Assembly: GCA_031177985.1 (NCBI GenBank) | Contig: JAPSJW010000003.1 | Location: 186,001 to 250,000 of the forward strand | DNA: 64,000 nucleotides | Direction: 5' to 3' | Origin: Microbacteriaceae bacterium | GTDB taxonomy: Bacteria > Actinomycetota > Actinomycetes > Actinomycetales > Microbacteriaceae | Shown here: piece after piece, positions 38,124-46,648 of the stretch | Layout of the letters: every line of letters begins with the position of its first letter | How positions within the stretch are numbered: the first letter of the stretch is position 1 | Position numbers and translations under genes: made by a program | The notes under the pieces: model-generated | What the model was told of the DNA's origin: nothing | Seen by the model: only the letters and a program-made list of their open reading frames with translations | The model's database searches: none

Positions 38124-39341
38124 CTAGTTGCGCAGCACGACCGCTCCGCAGAGCACGACCGCGACGAGCGCCGCCGCGGCGAGCCCCATGCCTCCGTAAC
38201 CGAGCAGCACGAGCGCCGGACCGGCGAGCGCGCCGCCGACGGCGCCGCTCGCACTCATCAGCAGGTCGCTGCGCCCCTGCACCGAGGCTCGGGAGGCGGG
38301 AGAGGTGCTCTCTGCGACGAGCGCAGACGCCGAGACGGTCGAGGCGCTCCAGCCCAGGCCGAGCGCCGCGAGCGCGACCATCACGGCGATGTGGTCGTTT
38401 CCGGCCACGGCGTTGATCACGATCGCGACGGCGAAGAGCACCTGGCCCAGGAGCAGAGTGGGGAGCCTCCCCCAGCGGTCGGAGAGCACCCCGAAGACCG
38501 GCGAGAGGCCGAACATGCCGGCGACGTGAATGCTGATCGTGAGCCCCACGATCTCCAGCCCGTGGCCGGCATCGGTGAGATGCACCGGCGTCATCGCCAT
38601 GATCGCGACCATCGTCGCGTGCGCGAGGCAGAGTGCGAGGACCGCGAAGCGGCGCTGCCGCAGCCAGCTGGCCGGCTCCTCGGAGGGCTCGTCGAGAGCC
38701 AGATCAGCGGCGCGCTGCAGATCCCGCGCGAGCTTCAAGCTGTCGGGCCGCAGCATCACCAGATAGACGGATGCGGCGAGCGCCTGCGCGACGACCGTCA
38801 GCAGGAAGGCGCCGGCGAGGTCGGGCAGCCCGAGCCCGCGGCCGAGCGCGGCGCCCGGCTCACTCAGGTTCGGTCCGAGCACCGCGCCGATCGTCGTCGA
38901 CCAGACGACCACGGAGAGGTCGCGCCCGCGTCGCCCGGGCTCCGAGAGGTCGGTCGCGGCGAAGCGGGACTGCAGATTCACAGCGGCGCCCACCCCCACC
39001 AGCCCGAGGGCGATGAGCAGCAGCGGCAGCGAACGTGTCGACGCCGCCACGATCGTCAGCGCAGCCCCCACTCCGGATGCGATGGCCCCGGTCGCGAGGC
39101 TGATGCGCCGCCCCGCCCGTACAGCAAGCCTCGCGAGAGGCACGGCAGCGGCTGCGGCGCCCAGCGTGCTCATCGTCGCTGCGAGACCCGACCATGCCCC
39201 GCCGGCGACCTCGGCGACGAGCAGCGCCCCCACCGAGGCGCCCGCACCGAAGCCGATGCTGCCGAGCACCTGCGCGACGATGAGTCCGCGCACGGTGACG
39301 CGGTGGACGCGCGCGACATCCGTCGGCGTCGTCGCGGACAT
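38124..39341 (-). CDS. Major facilitator superfamily transporter
   Basis: 405 residues, 12 predicted membrane helices with the central loop at about 190-215 (LKLARDLQRAADLALDEPSEEP). The loop between helices 8 and 9 (SDRWGRLPTLLLGQ) is the MFS signature A. The family includes drug and metabolite exporters; substrate unknown. It starts three bases before the end of the FAH gene's intergenic space (FAH stop at 39345), so it is in the FAH-MFS-gltX transcript. A related MFS gene neighbours gltX and FAH in Mycobacterium tuberculosis. Confidence 0.9.
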   Translation of the reverse strand: MSATTPTDVARVHRVTVRGLIVAQVLGSIGFGAGASVGALLVAEVAGGAWSGLAATMSTLGAAAAAVPLARLAVRAGRRISLATGAIASGVGAALTIVAASTRSLPLLLIALGLVGVGAAVNLQSRFAATDLSEPGRRGRDLSVVVWSTTIGAVLGPNLSEPGAALGRGLGLPDLAGAFLLTVVAQALAASVYLVMLRPDSLKLARDLQRAADLALDEPSEEPASWLRQRRFAVLALCLAHATMVAIMAMTPVHLTDAGHGLEIVGLTISIHVAGMFGLSPVFGVLSDRWGRLPTLLLGQVLFAVAIVINAVAGNDHIAVMVALAALGLGWSASTVSASALVAESTSPASRASVQGRSDLLMSASGAVGGALAGPALVLLGYGGMGLAAAALVAVVLCGAVVLRN

Positions 39342-39344
39342 CCG

Positions 39345-40112
39345 TCAGTCCCGGTTGCGTGCGGGATTGCTGAGCGTGCCGATGCCCTCGATCGTGATGT
39401 CGACCGTCTGACCGTCGGTGAAGCCGCCGAGACCCGCCGGCGTGCCCGTGAGGATCACGTCGCCGGGCAGCAGGGTCCAGACGTCGGAGGCGAAGGCGAT
39501 GATCTCGGGGATGCCGTGGATCATGTCCGCGGTGTTGCCCCGGCGGCGCTCCTCGCCGTCGACCGTCGTCGTGATCTCGAGGTTGGACGGGTCGAGCTCC
39601 GTCTCGATGACGGGCCCGAGCGGGCAGAAGGTGTCGTAGCCCTTCGCCCTGGCCCACTGGCCGTCGCGGAACTGCTCGTCACGTGCCGACACGTCGTTGC
39701 CGATCGTGTAGCCGAACACGTAGTCCTTCCAGTCCTCGGCCTTCACGCGCTTGGCGATGCGTCCGATGACGACGCCGAGCTCGCCCTCGTGCACCACGCG
39801 ACCCTCGACGGGAGGCAGCTGGATGGTGTCGCCCGGGCCGATCACGGCGGTGTTGGGCTTCAGGAAGATGAGGGGGCTGTCGGGGCCCTGGTTGCCGAGC
39901 TCGGCCTTGTGCTCGGGGTAGTTCATGCCGACGCAGACGATCTTCGAACGCGGGATCACGGGGGCCAGCAGCTTCACCGAATCGAGCGGCACCCGCTCGT
40001 CGAGGGTGTCGAGCCCGGTGAACAGCGGGTCGCCCTTCAGCACGACCAGGTCGTCCCCGTCCACGATCCCGAACCGGGGGTCACCGCCGCTGCTGAACCT
40101 TGCGATCTTCAC
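39345..40112 (-). CDS. Fumarylacetoacetate hydrolase family protein
   Basis: 255 residues, one FAH catalytic domain preceded by a short N-terminal domain (RFGIVDGDDLVVLKGDPLF). The metal-binding acids lie in VVHEGELGVVIGR near 110 and YTIGNDVSARDEQF near 140; GDVILTGTPAGLGGF near 225 is the family's C-terminal signature. Members hydrolyse or isomerise 2-hydroxy-dienedioates or decarboxylate oxaloacetate; the precise reaction is not known here. First gene of the FAH-MFS-gltX-TrxR-like run; only 65 bp with a hairpin separate it from the surface-protein array. Confidence 0.92.
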   Translation of the reverse strand: MKIARFSSGGDPRFGIVDGDDLVVLKGDPLFTGLDTLDERVPLDSVKLLAPVIPRSKIVCVGMNYPEHKAELGNQGPDSPLIFLKPNTAVIGPGDTIQLPPVEGRVVHEGELGVVIGRIAKRVKAEDWKDYVFGYTIGNDVSARDEQFRDGQWARAKGYDTFCPLGPVIETELDPSNLEITTTVDGEERRRGNTADMIHGIPEIIAFASDVWTLLPGDVILTGTPAGLGGFTDGQTVDITIEGIGTLSNPARNRD

Positions 40113-40126
40113 CCTCCGAGACTAGT

Positions 40127-40159
40127 AGGGCGGCGGCTCCCGAAGGAGGCCGCCGCCCT
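40127..40159 (-). terminator. Terminator after the last surface-protein gene
   Basis: 11-bp stem AGGGCGGCGGC/GCCGCCGCCCT with inner TCC/GGA, located between the stop at 40178 and the FAH start at 40112. Confidence 0.8.
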
Positions 40160-40177
40160 GTAGTCACTCGTTTCCGG

Positions 40178-42301
40178 CTACTCCCCGCCCGAGGGCGTCT
40201 TGCGTCGGCGCAGCGCCGCGAACACGATCGCCGCCACTCCGAGCAGCAGCACGATGGCCCCGCCGATGAGAAGGGCGTAGTTCACGGTGCCACCGGTCGC
40301 CGCGAGCGACGGCGGCGGGGCGGGCAGCTCCACCGCGCCGACGTCGATCGTCTCGACGATGCGGGCACTGCCGCGCTGGTCCACAGCCGGTGCGCCGGTC
40401 ACGGCCGGGTCGCCGGTGTTCACCGCGGGGCTCGCCTCCGCCGGGAGTCGGGTCAGCGTGGGGCCGCCGTTGTCGGCGAGGGCGTCGAGCTGCGGCTCGG
40501 TCTCGAGCTGGTTGCCCGCGCCCTGCACCACGAAGGACGGGTCGACCTCGGTCGACACGACGCTCCACTCGAGGGTCACGCCCTCATCGGTCAGGGCGGG
40601 CCCAGCGGCCGGGGCCGCTTCGGAGCGAGCGGAGAGACCCGGCGCATCGAGCGCACCATCCTCGAGGAGGGCCTCGGGGCTGTCACCGAGAACCGCCACA
40701 TCGACGATGACGAGCTCCGCGCGAGAGACCGCGGGATCCGTCGTCGTGGAGGCGAGGATGTCGTGCGACAGCAGGAGGCTTCCCGCGCTCGGCTCCCCCT
40801 CGCCGTTGTCCGCGAAGAGCTGGAGGACCGGCGCCGGGCCCACCACGGTCGAGTGAAGCACTGACACCTGCGACTCCTCGTCCTGCATGCCCTCCGCGAG
40901 TTCTCGGAACGCGATCACTCCGGGCGCTGGCTGAAGATCGGACTGCTCATCGAAGGTGGAGTTGACGATGAACGCCTCTGAGCCGCGGACGATCTCGAGG
41001 TAGACGCTGAGGCCGCTGGCGTCCAGCTCGGACTCGTCTGCGACTGCTGCGTTGGCGTAGAAGGTCGACGAATCGAGGTTGAAGATCGGCGCGCTCGAGC
41101 TGGCGGCCTCGCCTGCGACAACGGAGACACCGGCGCCGTAGAGCGCTTCATTCCTCGTGAAGGTGGATCCCGTGACGTTCAACGCGCCTCCGTCAGCGAG
41201 GAGGGTTCGGTGCAGGGCGACGCCGCCACCGTACTCGGCGGCCGTATTGCCCTCGAAGCGACTCCCGATCACCGAGAAGGTGCTGGCCGCCTCGGACTCT
41301 CCGAAGACGATGATCCCGCCGCCGGTCTGGGCAGCGTTCGCCGTGAACTCGCTGTCGACGACCGTGGAGTCGCCGGACCCTTCGCCCAGCAGGTGGGCGA
41401 AAGCTCCGCCCCCAGGCGCGTCGTTGCCGTCGAATGCGCTGCCGCTGACCGTCACTCCCCCTTCGATCACGACAGTGAGCAACGCTCCGCCCGCCTCTGC
41501 GGCGGAGTTGCTGGTGAAGACGGAGTCGGCGACGAGAAGCTCGCCCTCGATCTCATCCGCGTAGACAGCACCGCCTGCTCCTGCAGAGTTCGCGTCGAAG
41601 GTCGTCGCCTCGATGCTGACTGTGCCTGAGGCTGCGAGAACCGCGACAGCACCGCCGCTATAGGCCGAGTTTCCCGCGAACGCCGAGCCCGAGATGCCGA
41701 CGTCGCCGTCCGTCAGGATCTCGAAGGCGCCGCCGCTGCTGGAAGAGGTGTTCTCGGATGCAGCGACATCCGTGAGCGCGACGTCGCCGGCCGTGCCGAT
41801 CCTGACGGCGCCACCGGCGTCGTCGGAGTCGAACCCGGTGAAGCTCGTCGAGGTGAACGAGACGTCGGCGTCGAAGCCGTTGACGTCGAATGCGCGTCCG
41901 GCGTCACCGATCTCCTCGCCCGCAGCGAAGGCGACACCCGAGACCGACAGGTCGCCGGGAGCGCCAGGGTTGTTGTAGCGGAAAAGGTCGAAAGCACCGT
42001 CGCGCGTGATGGTGAGCGCGTCGACGCCAGGGCCGGAGATGGTGAGCGGAGCGGTGATGTCGATCGTCGACAGCAGCTCGATCGCGCCGGCCACGCCCTC
42101 GAAGACGATGGTGTCCGCTTCGCTGGTCGAGTTCGCGACCGCGATGGCATCGCGGAGCGATCCGTCCCCCGCGTTGAGGGTGTTCGTGACAGCGAGGGTG
42201 GCAGCCGCAGCGGGCTGGACGGCGAGAGCAGCACCGGCGAGGCCCAGTACTGCAGCGGCCGTGGCGGCAGAGGCGCGACGCAGCGCGCGAGATGTCGTCA
42301 T
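40178..42301 (-). CDS. Surface beta-helix protein A with LAATG sorting signal (array member 5 in transcription order)
   Basis: 707 residues. Signal peptide 1-36 (ALGLAGAALAVQPAAAA type). Then a right-handed beta-helix made of repeats like 'SxFxxNxAxxGGAxxx' (Chlamydia-Pmp-like), a choice-of-anchor-Q type region (LPAEASPAVNTGDPAVTG), the sorting signal LAATG, a membrane helix and a basic tail (RRRKTPSGGE). The signal fits class E sortases (LAxTG), giving covalent wall attachment. AAGGA lies five bases before ATG 42301; the in-frame ATG two codons earlier overlaps that site and is rejected. Longest and most divergent of the five paralogues, with a different tail. Confidence 0.85.
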   Translation of the reverse strand: MTTSRALRRASAATAAAVLGLAGAALAVQPAAAATLAVTNTLNAGDGSLRDAIAVANSTSEADTIVFEGVAGAIELLSTIDITAPLTISGPGVDALTITRDGAFDLFRYNNPGAPGDLSVSGVAFAAGEEIGDAGRAFDVNGFDADVSFTSTSFTGFDSDDAGGAVRIGTAGDVALTDVAASENTSSSSGGAFEILTDGDVGISGSAFAGNSAYSGGAVAVLAASGTVSIEATTFDANSAGAGGAVYADEIEGELLVADSVFTSNSAAEAGGALLTVVIEGGVTVSGSAFDGNDAPGGGAFAHLLGEGSGDSTVVDSEFTANAAQTGGGIIVFGESEAASTFSVIGSRFEGNTAAEYGGGVALHRTLLADGGALNVTGSTFTRNEALYGAGVSVVAGEAASSSAPIFNLDSSTFYANAAVADESELDASGLSVYLEIVRGSEAFIVNSTFDEQSDLQPAPGVIAFRELAEGMQDEESQVSVLHSTVVGPAPVLQLFADNGEGEPSAGSLLLSHDILASTTTDPAVSRAELVIVDVAVLGDSPEALLEDGALDAPGLSARSEAAPAAGPALTDEGVTLEWSVVSTEVDPSFVVQGAGNQLETEPQLDALADNGGPTLTRLPAEASPAVNTGDPAVTGAPAVDQRGSARIVETIDVGAVELPAPPPSLAATGGTVNYALLIGGAIVLLLGVAAIVFAALRRRKTPSGGE

Positions 42302-42346
42302 CAGCATCCTTAGGAAGGGAGAAGAACTCTCAGGAAGGAGAGGTCG

Positions 42347-42381
42347 TCCGCACTCTATCCGTTTCCCAGCCAGAACTCAGC
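42347..42381 (-). promoter_or_regulatory. Conserved 35-bp promoter module of array member A
   Basis: Read on the minus strand: direct repeat GCTGAG-N5-GCTGGG (11-bp period), then GATAGAGTGCGGAC. A candidate -10 (TAGAGT) lies in the second part. The module starts 46 bp before the ATG; the other four members have it at 45 bp. Confidence 0.6.
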
Positions 42382-42406
42382 ACTTCTCCGTCACTCGACG
42401 GAACGG

Positions 42407-42440
42407 AGAAGGGCCCGCCGCTTCCGCGACGGGCCCTCCT
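42407..42440 (-). terminator. Terminator after array member B
   Basis: Stem AGGGCCCG/CGGGCCCT extended inward past one C-A mismatch, loop TTCC; lies just beyond the stop at 42452. Confidence 0.8.
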
Positions 42441-42451
42441 TCCGACAGCAG

Positions 42452-44410
42452 TTACGCCTTGCGGGTTCGAGCGATCACGAGCCCGGCCGCGCCGAGCAGC
42501 AGGATGCCGGCCGCACCGATCATGAGCGTCCAGTTCACCGTGCCACCGGTCGCCGCGAGCGACGGCTCCGGAGCGGCAAGCTCCACCGCACCCACGTCGA
42601 TCGTCTCGACGATGCGAGCGGCACCGCGCTGGTCGGTCTCGGGAGCACCCTCGACCGCCGGGTCACCCGTGTTCACCGCGGGGCTGCCCTGCGCCGGCAA
42701 GCGCGTCAGCGTCGCGCCACCGTTGTCGGCCAGAGCCTCCAGCTGCGGGTCGATCTCCAGCTGGTTGCCCGGGCCCTCCGCCACAATGGCCGGGTCCACA
42801 TCGGTCGACACGACGCTCCACTCGAGCGTGAAGAAGTCGTCGGTCAGCAGCGGCCCGGCAGCCGCCGACGCAGCGCGCCCGGCTACCGCCGCCCAGTCGC
42901 CGCTTCCGAGCGCGACCGGGTTCACCTCCACGATCGCCTCGAACGCTTCGATCGCTTGCGCATCCGTCGTCGATTCGAGGATGTCGTGAGAGGCGAGGAC
43001 CGCAGCGGGATCGCTTGTCCCTTCCTCGTGAACTGCTACACCCACACCGACCGCACCGGCTCCGACGACGGTCGAGTGGAGCAGGTCGAGCCTGCCACCA
43101 TCTCCCACAACAGCGATCGCGTACGGCGTGGCGGTCGAAGTGGACGGCTCGTCGAACGTGGAGTTGATGACGTGAACGCCGCCGTTGCCGAACAGCTCGA
43201 ACACCGCGCCCTGACCCAGGGCGTCGATGCCATCAGCGGCGACGACGGAGTTCGCGGCGAACGTCGAACGCTCGATAACCGCCGGGGGAGCGGGAACACC
43301 GTCGACGTCAGGAGAGGGTGACAGCCACAGGCCGCCGCCGTTGCTGGCCTCGTTTGCGGTGAAGGTCGTGTCGGTGATGTGGGCCGTGCCGCCGGGCGTT
43401 CCCTCGAACGACGGCAGGATGAACGCGCCACCGCCGACTCGGGCGGAATTGCCCTCGAACAAGGAGTTGGAAACGCTGACATCGGATCCGGCGCTGGAGA
43501 GGTAGGCCCCGCCGGCCACTCCCTCGGCGCTGTTGCCGGTGAAGGACGAGTTGCTGACACTCACGCCCTCAAGGGCCACCAGGGTCGCGAGGCCACCCGC
43601 CGCTTCAGACCCGGAATTGTCGGCGAAGGTCGAGTTCGAGATCGTCACAGAGCCTTCGACCCCCGCGATGATCGCACCTCCGGCGGCGGACGCCTCGTTG
43701 CCCTCGAAGGACGAGGCCTCGATGACGACATCCCCGCTGGCTGCCCGCACCGCGAGAGCACCGGAACCAACCGTCTTGTTGTCGACGAATGCGGAGCCGA
43801 CGACGCTGACGTTGCCGTCGGCCTGGATCTCGACTGCGGCGCCGCCGTCGAAGGCATCGTTGCCGGCGGCTACGACGTCGGCGACCGTCACGTTGCCAGC
43901 CGTGCTGATCCGCGCAGCGCCGCCGACCTCGTTGGTCGCGAATCCGGTGAAGCTGGAAGAGGTGAACGAGACATCGGCGTCGAAGCCGACGACGTCGAAT
44001 GCGCGGCCGTAGTCGCCGAGCTTCTCACCCGCCTGGAACGCAAGATTCGACACCGTGAGGTCTCCAGGAGCCCCGACGTTGTTGTAGAGGAACAGGTCGA
44101 AGGTGCCGTCGCGGGTGACGGTCAGCGCGTCGACGCCGGGACCGGTGATGGTGAGCGGCGCCGTGATCTCGACCGTCGACAGCAGCTCGATGGAACCGGT
44201 GAGGCCCTCGAACACGATCGTGTCCGGCTCAGCGGTCAAGTTGGCCTGGTCGATGGCGTGGCGAAGAGAACCGTCGCCGGCGTCGAGGGTGTTCGTGACC
44301 GTGAGAGTGGCAGCCATTGCGGGCTGGACGGCGAAGGCCGCCCCGGCGAGACCGAGGGCAGCAGCGGCCGTGGCGGCAGAGGCGCGACGCAGCGCGCGAG
44401 ATGTCGTCAT
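42452..44410 (-). CDS. Surface beta-helix protein B with LAATG sorting signal
   Basis: 652 residues, same layout as member A: signal peptide 1-36, beta-helix repeats with strings such as SNSTFADNSGSEAAGG and SSFTGNSAEGVAGG, a region LPAQGSPAVNTGDPAVEGAPETDQRGAA, then LAATG, membrane helix and RTRKA tail. No catalytic motif is visible; an adhesin or structural wall protein is the best guess. The upstream 170 bp (44307-44480) are almost identical to those of member C, including the signal peptide and leader, and the last 230 bp also match C. ATG 44410 follows AAGGA by five bases. The gene has its own promoter module and terminator. Confidence 0.85.
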   Translation of the reverse strand: MTTSRALRRASAATAAAALGLAGAAFAVQPAMAATLTVTNTLDAGDGSLRHAIDQANLTAEPDTIVFEGLTGSIELLSTVEITAPLTITGPGVDALTVTRDGTFDLFLYNNVGAPGDLTVSNLAFQAGEKLGDYGRAFDVVGFDADVSFTSSSFTGFATNEVGGAARISTAGNVTVADVVAAGNDAFDGGAAVEIQADGNVSVVGSAFVDNKTVGSGALAVRAASGDVVIEASSFEGNEASAAGGAIIAGVEGSVTISNSTFADNSGSEAAGGLATLVALEGVSVSNSSFTGNSAEGVAGGAYLSSAGSDVSVSNSLFEGNSARVGGGAFILPSFEGTPGGTAHITDTTFTANEASNGGGLWLSPSPDVDGVPAPPAVIERSTFAANSVVAADGIDALGQGAVFELFGNGGVHVINSTFDEPSTSTATPYAIAVVGDGGRLDLLHSTVVGAGAVGVGVAVHEEGTSDPAAVLASHDILESTTDAQAIEAFEAIVEVNPVALGSGDWAAVAGRAASAAAGPLLTDDFFTLEWSVVSTDVDPAIVAEGPGNQLEIDPQLEALADNGGATLTRLPAQGSPAVNTGDPAVEGAPETDQRGAARIVETIDVGAVELAAPEPSLAATGGTVNWTLMIGAAGILLLGAAGLVIARTRKA

Positions 44411-44454
44411 CAGCATCCTTAAAGGAGAGGAAGAACCCTCAGATCGAGAGCACC

Positions 44455-44489
44455 GTCGCACTCTATCCGACTCACAGTCAGGATTCAGC
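44455..44489 (-). promoter_or_regulatory. Conserved 35-bp promoter module of array member B
   Basis: Minus strand: GCTGAA-N5-ACTGTG (degenerate 11-bp repeat) followed by GATAGAGTGCGAC; 45 bp before the ATG. Confidence 0.6.
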
Positions 44490-44514
44490 ACTTTTCTGGT
44501 AGCCGGTAGACGAC

Positions 44515-44546
44515 GGAGAGCCCGCCGCTTCCGCGACGGGCCCTCC
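44515..44546 (-). terminator. Terminator after array member C
   Basis: Same hairpin family as the others: GGAGAGCCCG/CGGGCCCTCC with one A-C mismatch, loop TTCC, right after the stop at 44564. Confidence 0.8.
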
Positions 44547-44563
44547 GCTACTGCTGTTGCTGC

Positions 44564-46495
44564 TTACGCCTTGCGGGTCCGCGCGATCACGAGCCCGGCC
44601 GCACCGAGCAGCAGGACGCCGGCCGCACCGATCATGAGCGTCCAGTTCACCGTGCCACCGGTCGCCGCGAGCGACGGCTCCGGAGCGGCGAGCTCCACCG
44701 CACCCACGTCGATCGTCTCGACGATGCGAGCGGCACCGCGCTGGTCGGTCTCGGGAGCACCCTCGACCGCCGGGTCACCCGTGTTCACCGCGGGGCTGGT
44801 GTCAGCGGGCAGACGCGTGAGCGTTGCGCCACCGTTGTCGGCGAGTGGCGCGAGGCCGACATCAGCGACTTCGAGCTGGTTCCCGGCACCCTGCGTGACG
44901 GTGAGCGGGTCCACGCCCGTCGTGACTACGCTCCACTCGACCGTGAAGCCGAGTTCGCTCAGCGGCTGTCCGGCCGCCGGAGCTGCGTCCGAGAAAGCGA
45001 AGTCGCGTCCCTCGGCGCGGGCGCTCTCGCCCTGCACACCGGGCTCCGGCTCCTCTTCCTCCACGATGATGGCGGTCGAGAGGGCATCGGCGTCGACCAC
45101 CGAGGCGAGCACGTCGTGCGAGGCGAGGACCGCCCCGCCCTCCGGCGCATCGGCATTACGCAGCTGCAGGATGCTCGACGGCCCGATGACGGTGGAGTGC
45201 ACCACCTCGAGAGTCGACGGTGCCTTCTCGACGTCGTTGGCTTCGTCGAGGATCTCGAGAACGGCAATGGCGCCAGGAGCCGGCGTGAGCGACGAGGTCT
45301 CGTCGAACGTCGAGTTCACGATGTGCGCCGTGCCGCCGCGGTACAGCTCACCGAAGACGCCGACACCAGCCGCGTCCTCGAGCCCAGGCGTGGCGACGGC
45401 TTCGTTTCCGTAGAACGTCGACGAGTCGATGACGACGAGCGGGTCGGTCTGGTCGTCGAGGGCGAAGGCCTGGAAGCCGAAACCTGCGCCCCACGTGGCG
45501 GTGTTCCCGGTGAAGGTCGAGTCCACGACGGTGAATTCCTCGCCTGCCTCGAACTCGCCGTACCAGAGCTGCAGACCGCCGCCCTGGAAGGAGGTGTTGC
45601 TCTCGAAGGTGGAGCCCGACACGACGACGTCGGAGTACACGTCCTCGAACTCGACTGCGCCGGCATCATCCTGGGAGAAGTTCTCCACGAAGGTGCTGTC
45701 GACGATCGAGGCTCCGTTCAGGACTTCGTCGATCTGAATGGCGCCACCGTAGAGGTCGGACTCGTTGCTGGTGAAAGCGCTCGAGATGACATCCACTCGA
45801 CCGCCGGCGGAGACGACCTCGACAGCGCCTCCGTCGCGCCCGGCATAGTTGTCTACCGCGGTGAAGCCAGAGAACGTCGCGTTGCCCGATGTGCGGACGA
45901 AGAAGGCTCCGCCTTCACCTCCGTCGGACACGTTCTCGGTCGCCACCACGTCGGTGACGGTGAGACTGTCGGCCGACGTAGTGCCGTCGGAGCCGATGGA
46001 CACCGCGCCTCCGTTGCCCGAGGTCATGAAACCGGTAAAGCTGGAAGCCGCGATGCTGACGTCGGCCGCCGCATCGCCGGTCCAGAGCGCACGGCCGAGG
46101 TCAGCCTCGTCCTCCTGATCGTCACGGAAGTCGATGCCCGAGATGGACAGATCAGCTGCTGCCGCGGGGTCGAAAACCAGAAGGTCGAAGGAGCCGTCAC
46201 GGGTGATCGTCAGAGCGTCGACCCCCGGACCCTGAATGGTGAGCTCATCGGTGATGACGATCGGGCTCAGGAGTTCGATGGTGCCGGTGACCCCGAAGGT
46301 GATGGTGTCCGGCCCCGGTGCCGCGTTCGCGTCGAGGATCGCCTGGCGCAGGGTGTCGGGTCCAATGTCATCGAGCGAGGTGACCGTGAGGGTGGCAGCC
46401 ATTGCGGGCTGGACGGCGAAGGCCGCCCCGGCGAGACCGAGGGCAGCAGCGGCCGTGGCGGCAGAGGCGCGACGGAGCGCGCGAGATGTCGTCAT
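44564..46495 (-). CDS. Surface beta-helix protein C with LAATG sorting signal
   Basis: 643 residues. Signal peptide almost identical to that of B, then SLDDIGPDTLRQAILDANAAPGPDTITF, the usual entry to the helix. Repeats such as STFVENFSQDDAGAVEF and STFESNTSFQGGGLQLW follow. The C-terminal 75 residues (LPADTSPAVNTGDPAVEG ... LAATG ... RTRKA) are essentially those of B. Central part clearly different from B. More acidic than its neighbours (EEEEPEPG near 510). Expected to be wall-anchored by a class E sortase; no sortase gene is in the window. Confidence 0.85.
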   Translation of the reverse strand: MTTSRALRRASAATAAAALGLAGAAFAVQPAMAATLTVTSLDDIGPDTLRQAILDANAAPGPDTITFGVTGTIELLSPIVITDELTIQGPGVDALTITRDGSFDLLVFDPAAAADLSISGIDFRDDQEDEADLGRALWTGDAAADVSIAASSFTGFMTSGNGGAVSIGSDGTTSADSLTVTDVVATENVSDGGEGGAFFVRTSGNATFSGFTAVDNYAGRDGGAVEVVSAGGRVDVISSAFTSNESDLYGGAIQIDEVLNGASIVDSTFVENFSQDDAGAVEFEDVYSDVVVSGSTFESNTSFQGGGLQLWYGEFEAGEEFTVVDSTFTGNTATWGAGFGFQAFALDDQTDPLVVIDSSTFYGNEAVATPGLEDAAGVGVFGELYRGGTAHIVNSTFDETSSLTPAPGAIAVLEILDEANDVEKAPSTLEVVHSTVIGPSSILQLRNADAPEGGAVLASHDVLASVVDADALSTAIIVEEEEPEPGVQGESARAEGRDFAFSDAAPAAGQPLSELGFTVEWSVVTTGVDPLTVTQGAGNQLEVADVGLAPLADNGGATLTRLPADTSPAVNTGDPAVEGAPETDQRGAARIVETIDVGAVELAAPEPSLAATGGTVNWTLMIGAAGVLLLGAAGLVIARTRKA

Positions 46496-46539
46496 CAGCA
46501 TCCTTAAAGGAGAGGAAGAACCCTCAGATCGAGAGCACC

Positions 46540-46574
46540 GTCGCACTCTATCCGACTCACAGTCACATTTCAGC
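46540..46574 (-). promoter_or_regulatory. Conserved 35-bp promoter module of array member C
   Basis: Minus strand: GCTGAA-N5-ACTGTG then GATAGAGTGCGAC; 45 bp before the ATG. It differs from the member B module at only a few bases. Confidence 0.6.
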
Positions 46575-46601
46575 ACTTTTCTGGTAGCCGGTAGACGACG
46601 A

Positions 46602-46629
46602 AGAGCCCGCCGCTTCCGCGACGGGCCCT
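46602..46629 (-). terminator. Terminator after array member D
   Basis: Hairpin of the same family (AGAGCCCG/CGGGCCCT, one A-C mismatch, loop TTCC) beyond the stop at 46649. Confidence 0.78.
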
Positions 46630-46648
46630 CCGGGACTGCTAGTGCTGA

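Noticed and set aside
42302-42307. Earlier ATG (MLMTTS) in each array gene
   Set aside because: That ATG overlaps the AAGGA ribosome binding site that is correctly spaced for the ATG two codons later, in all five genes.
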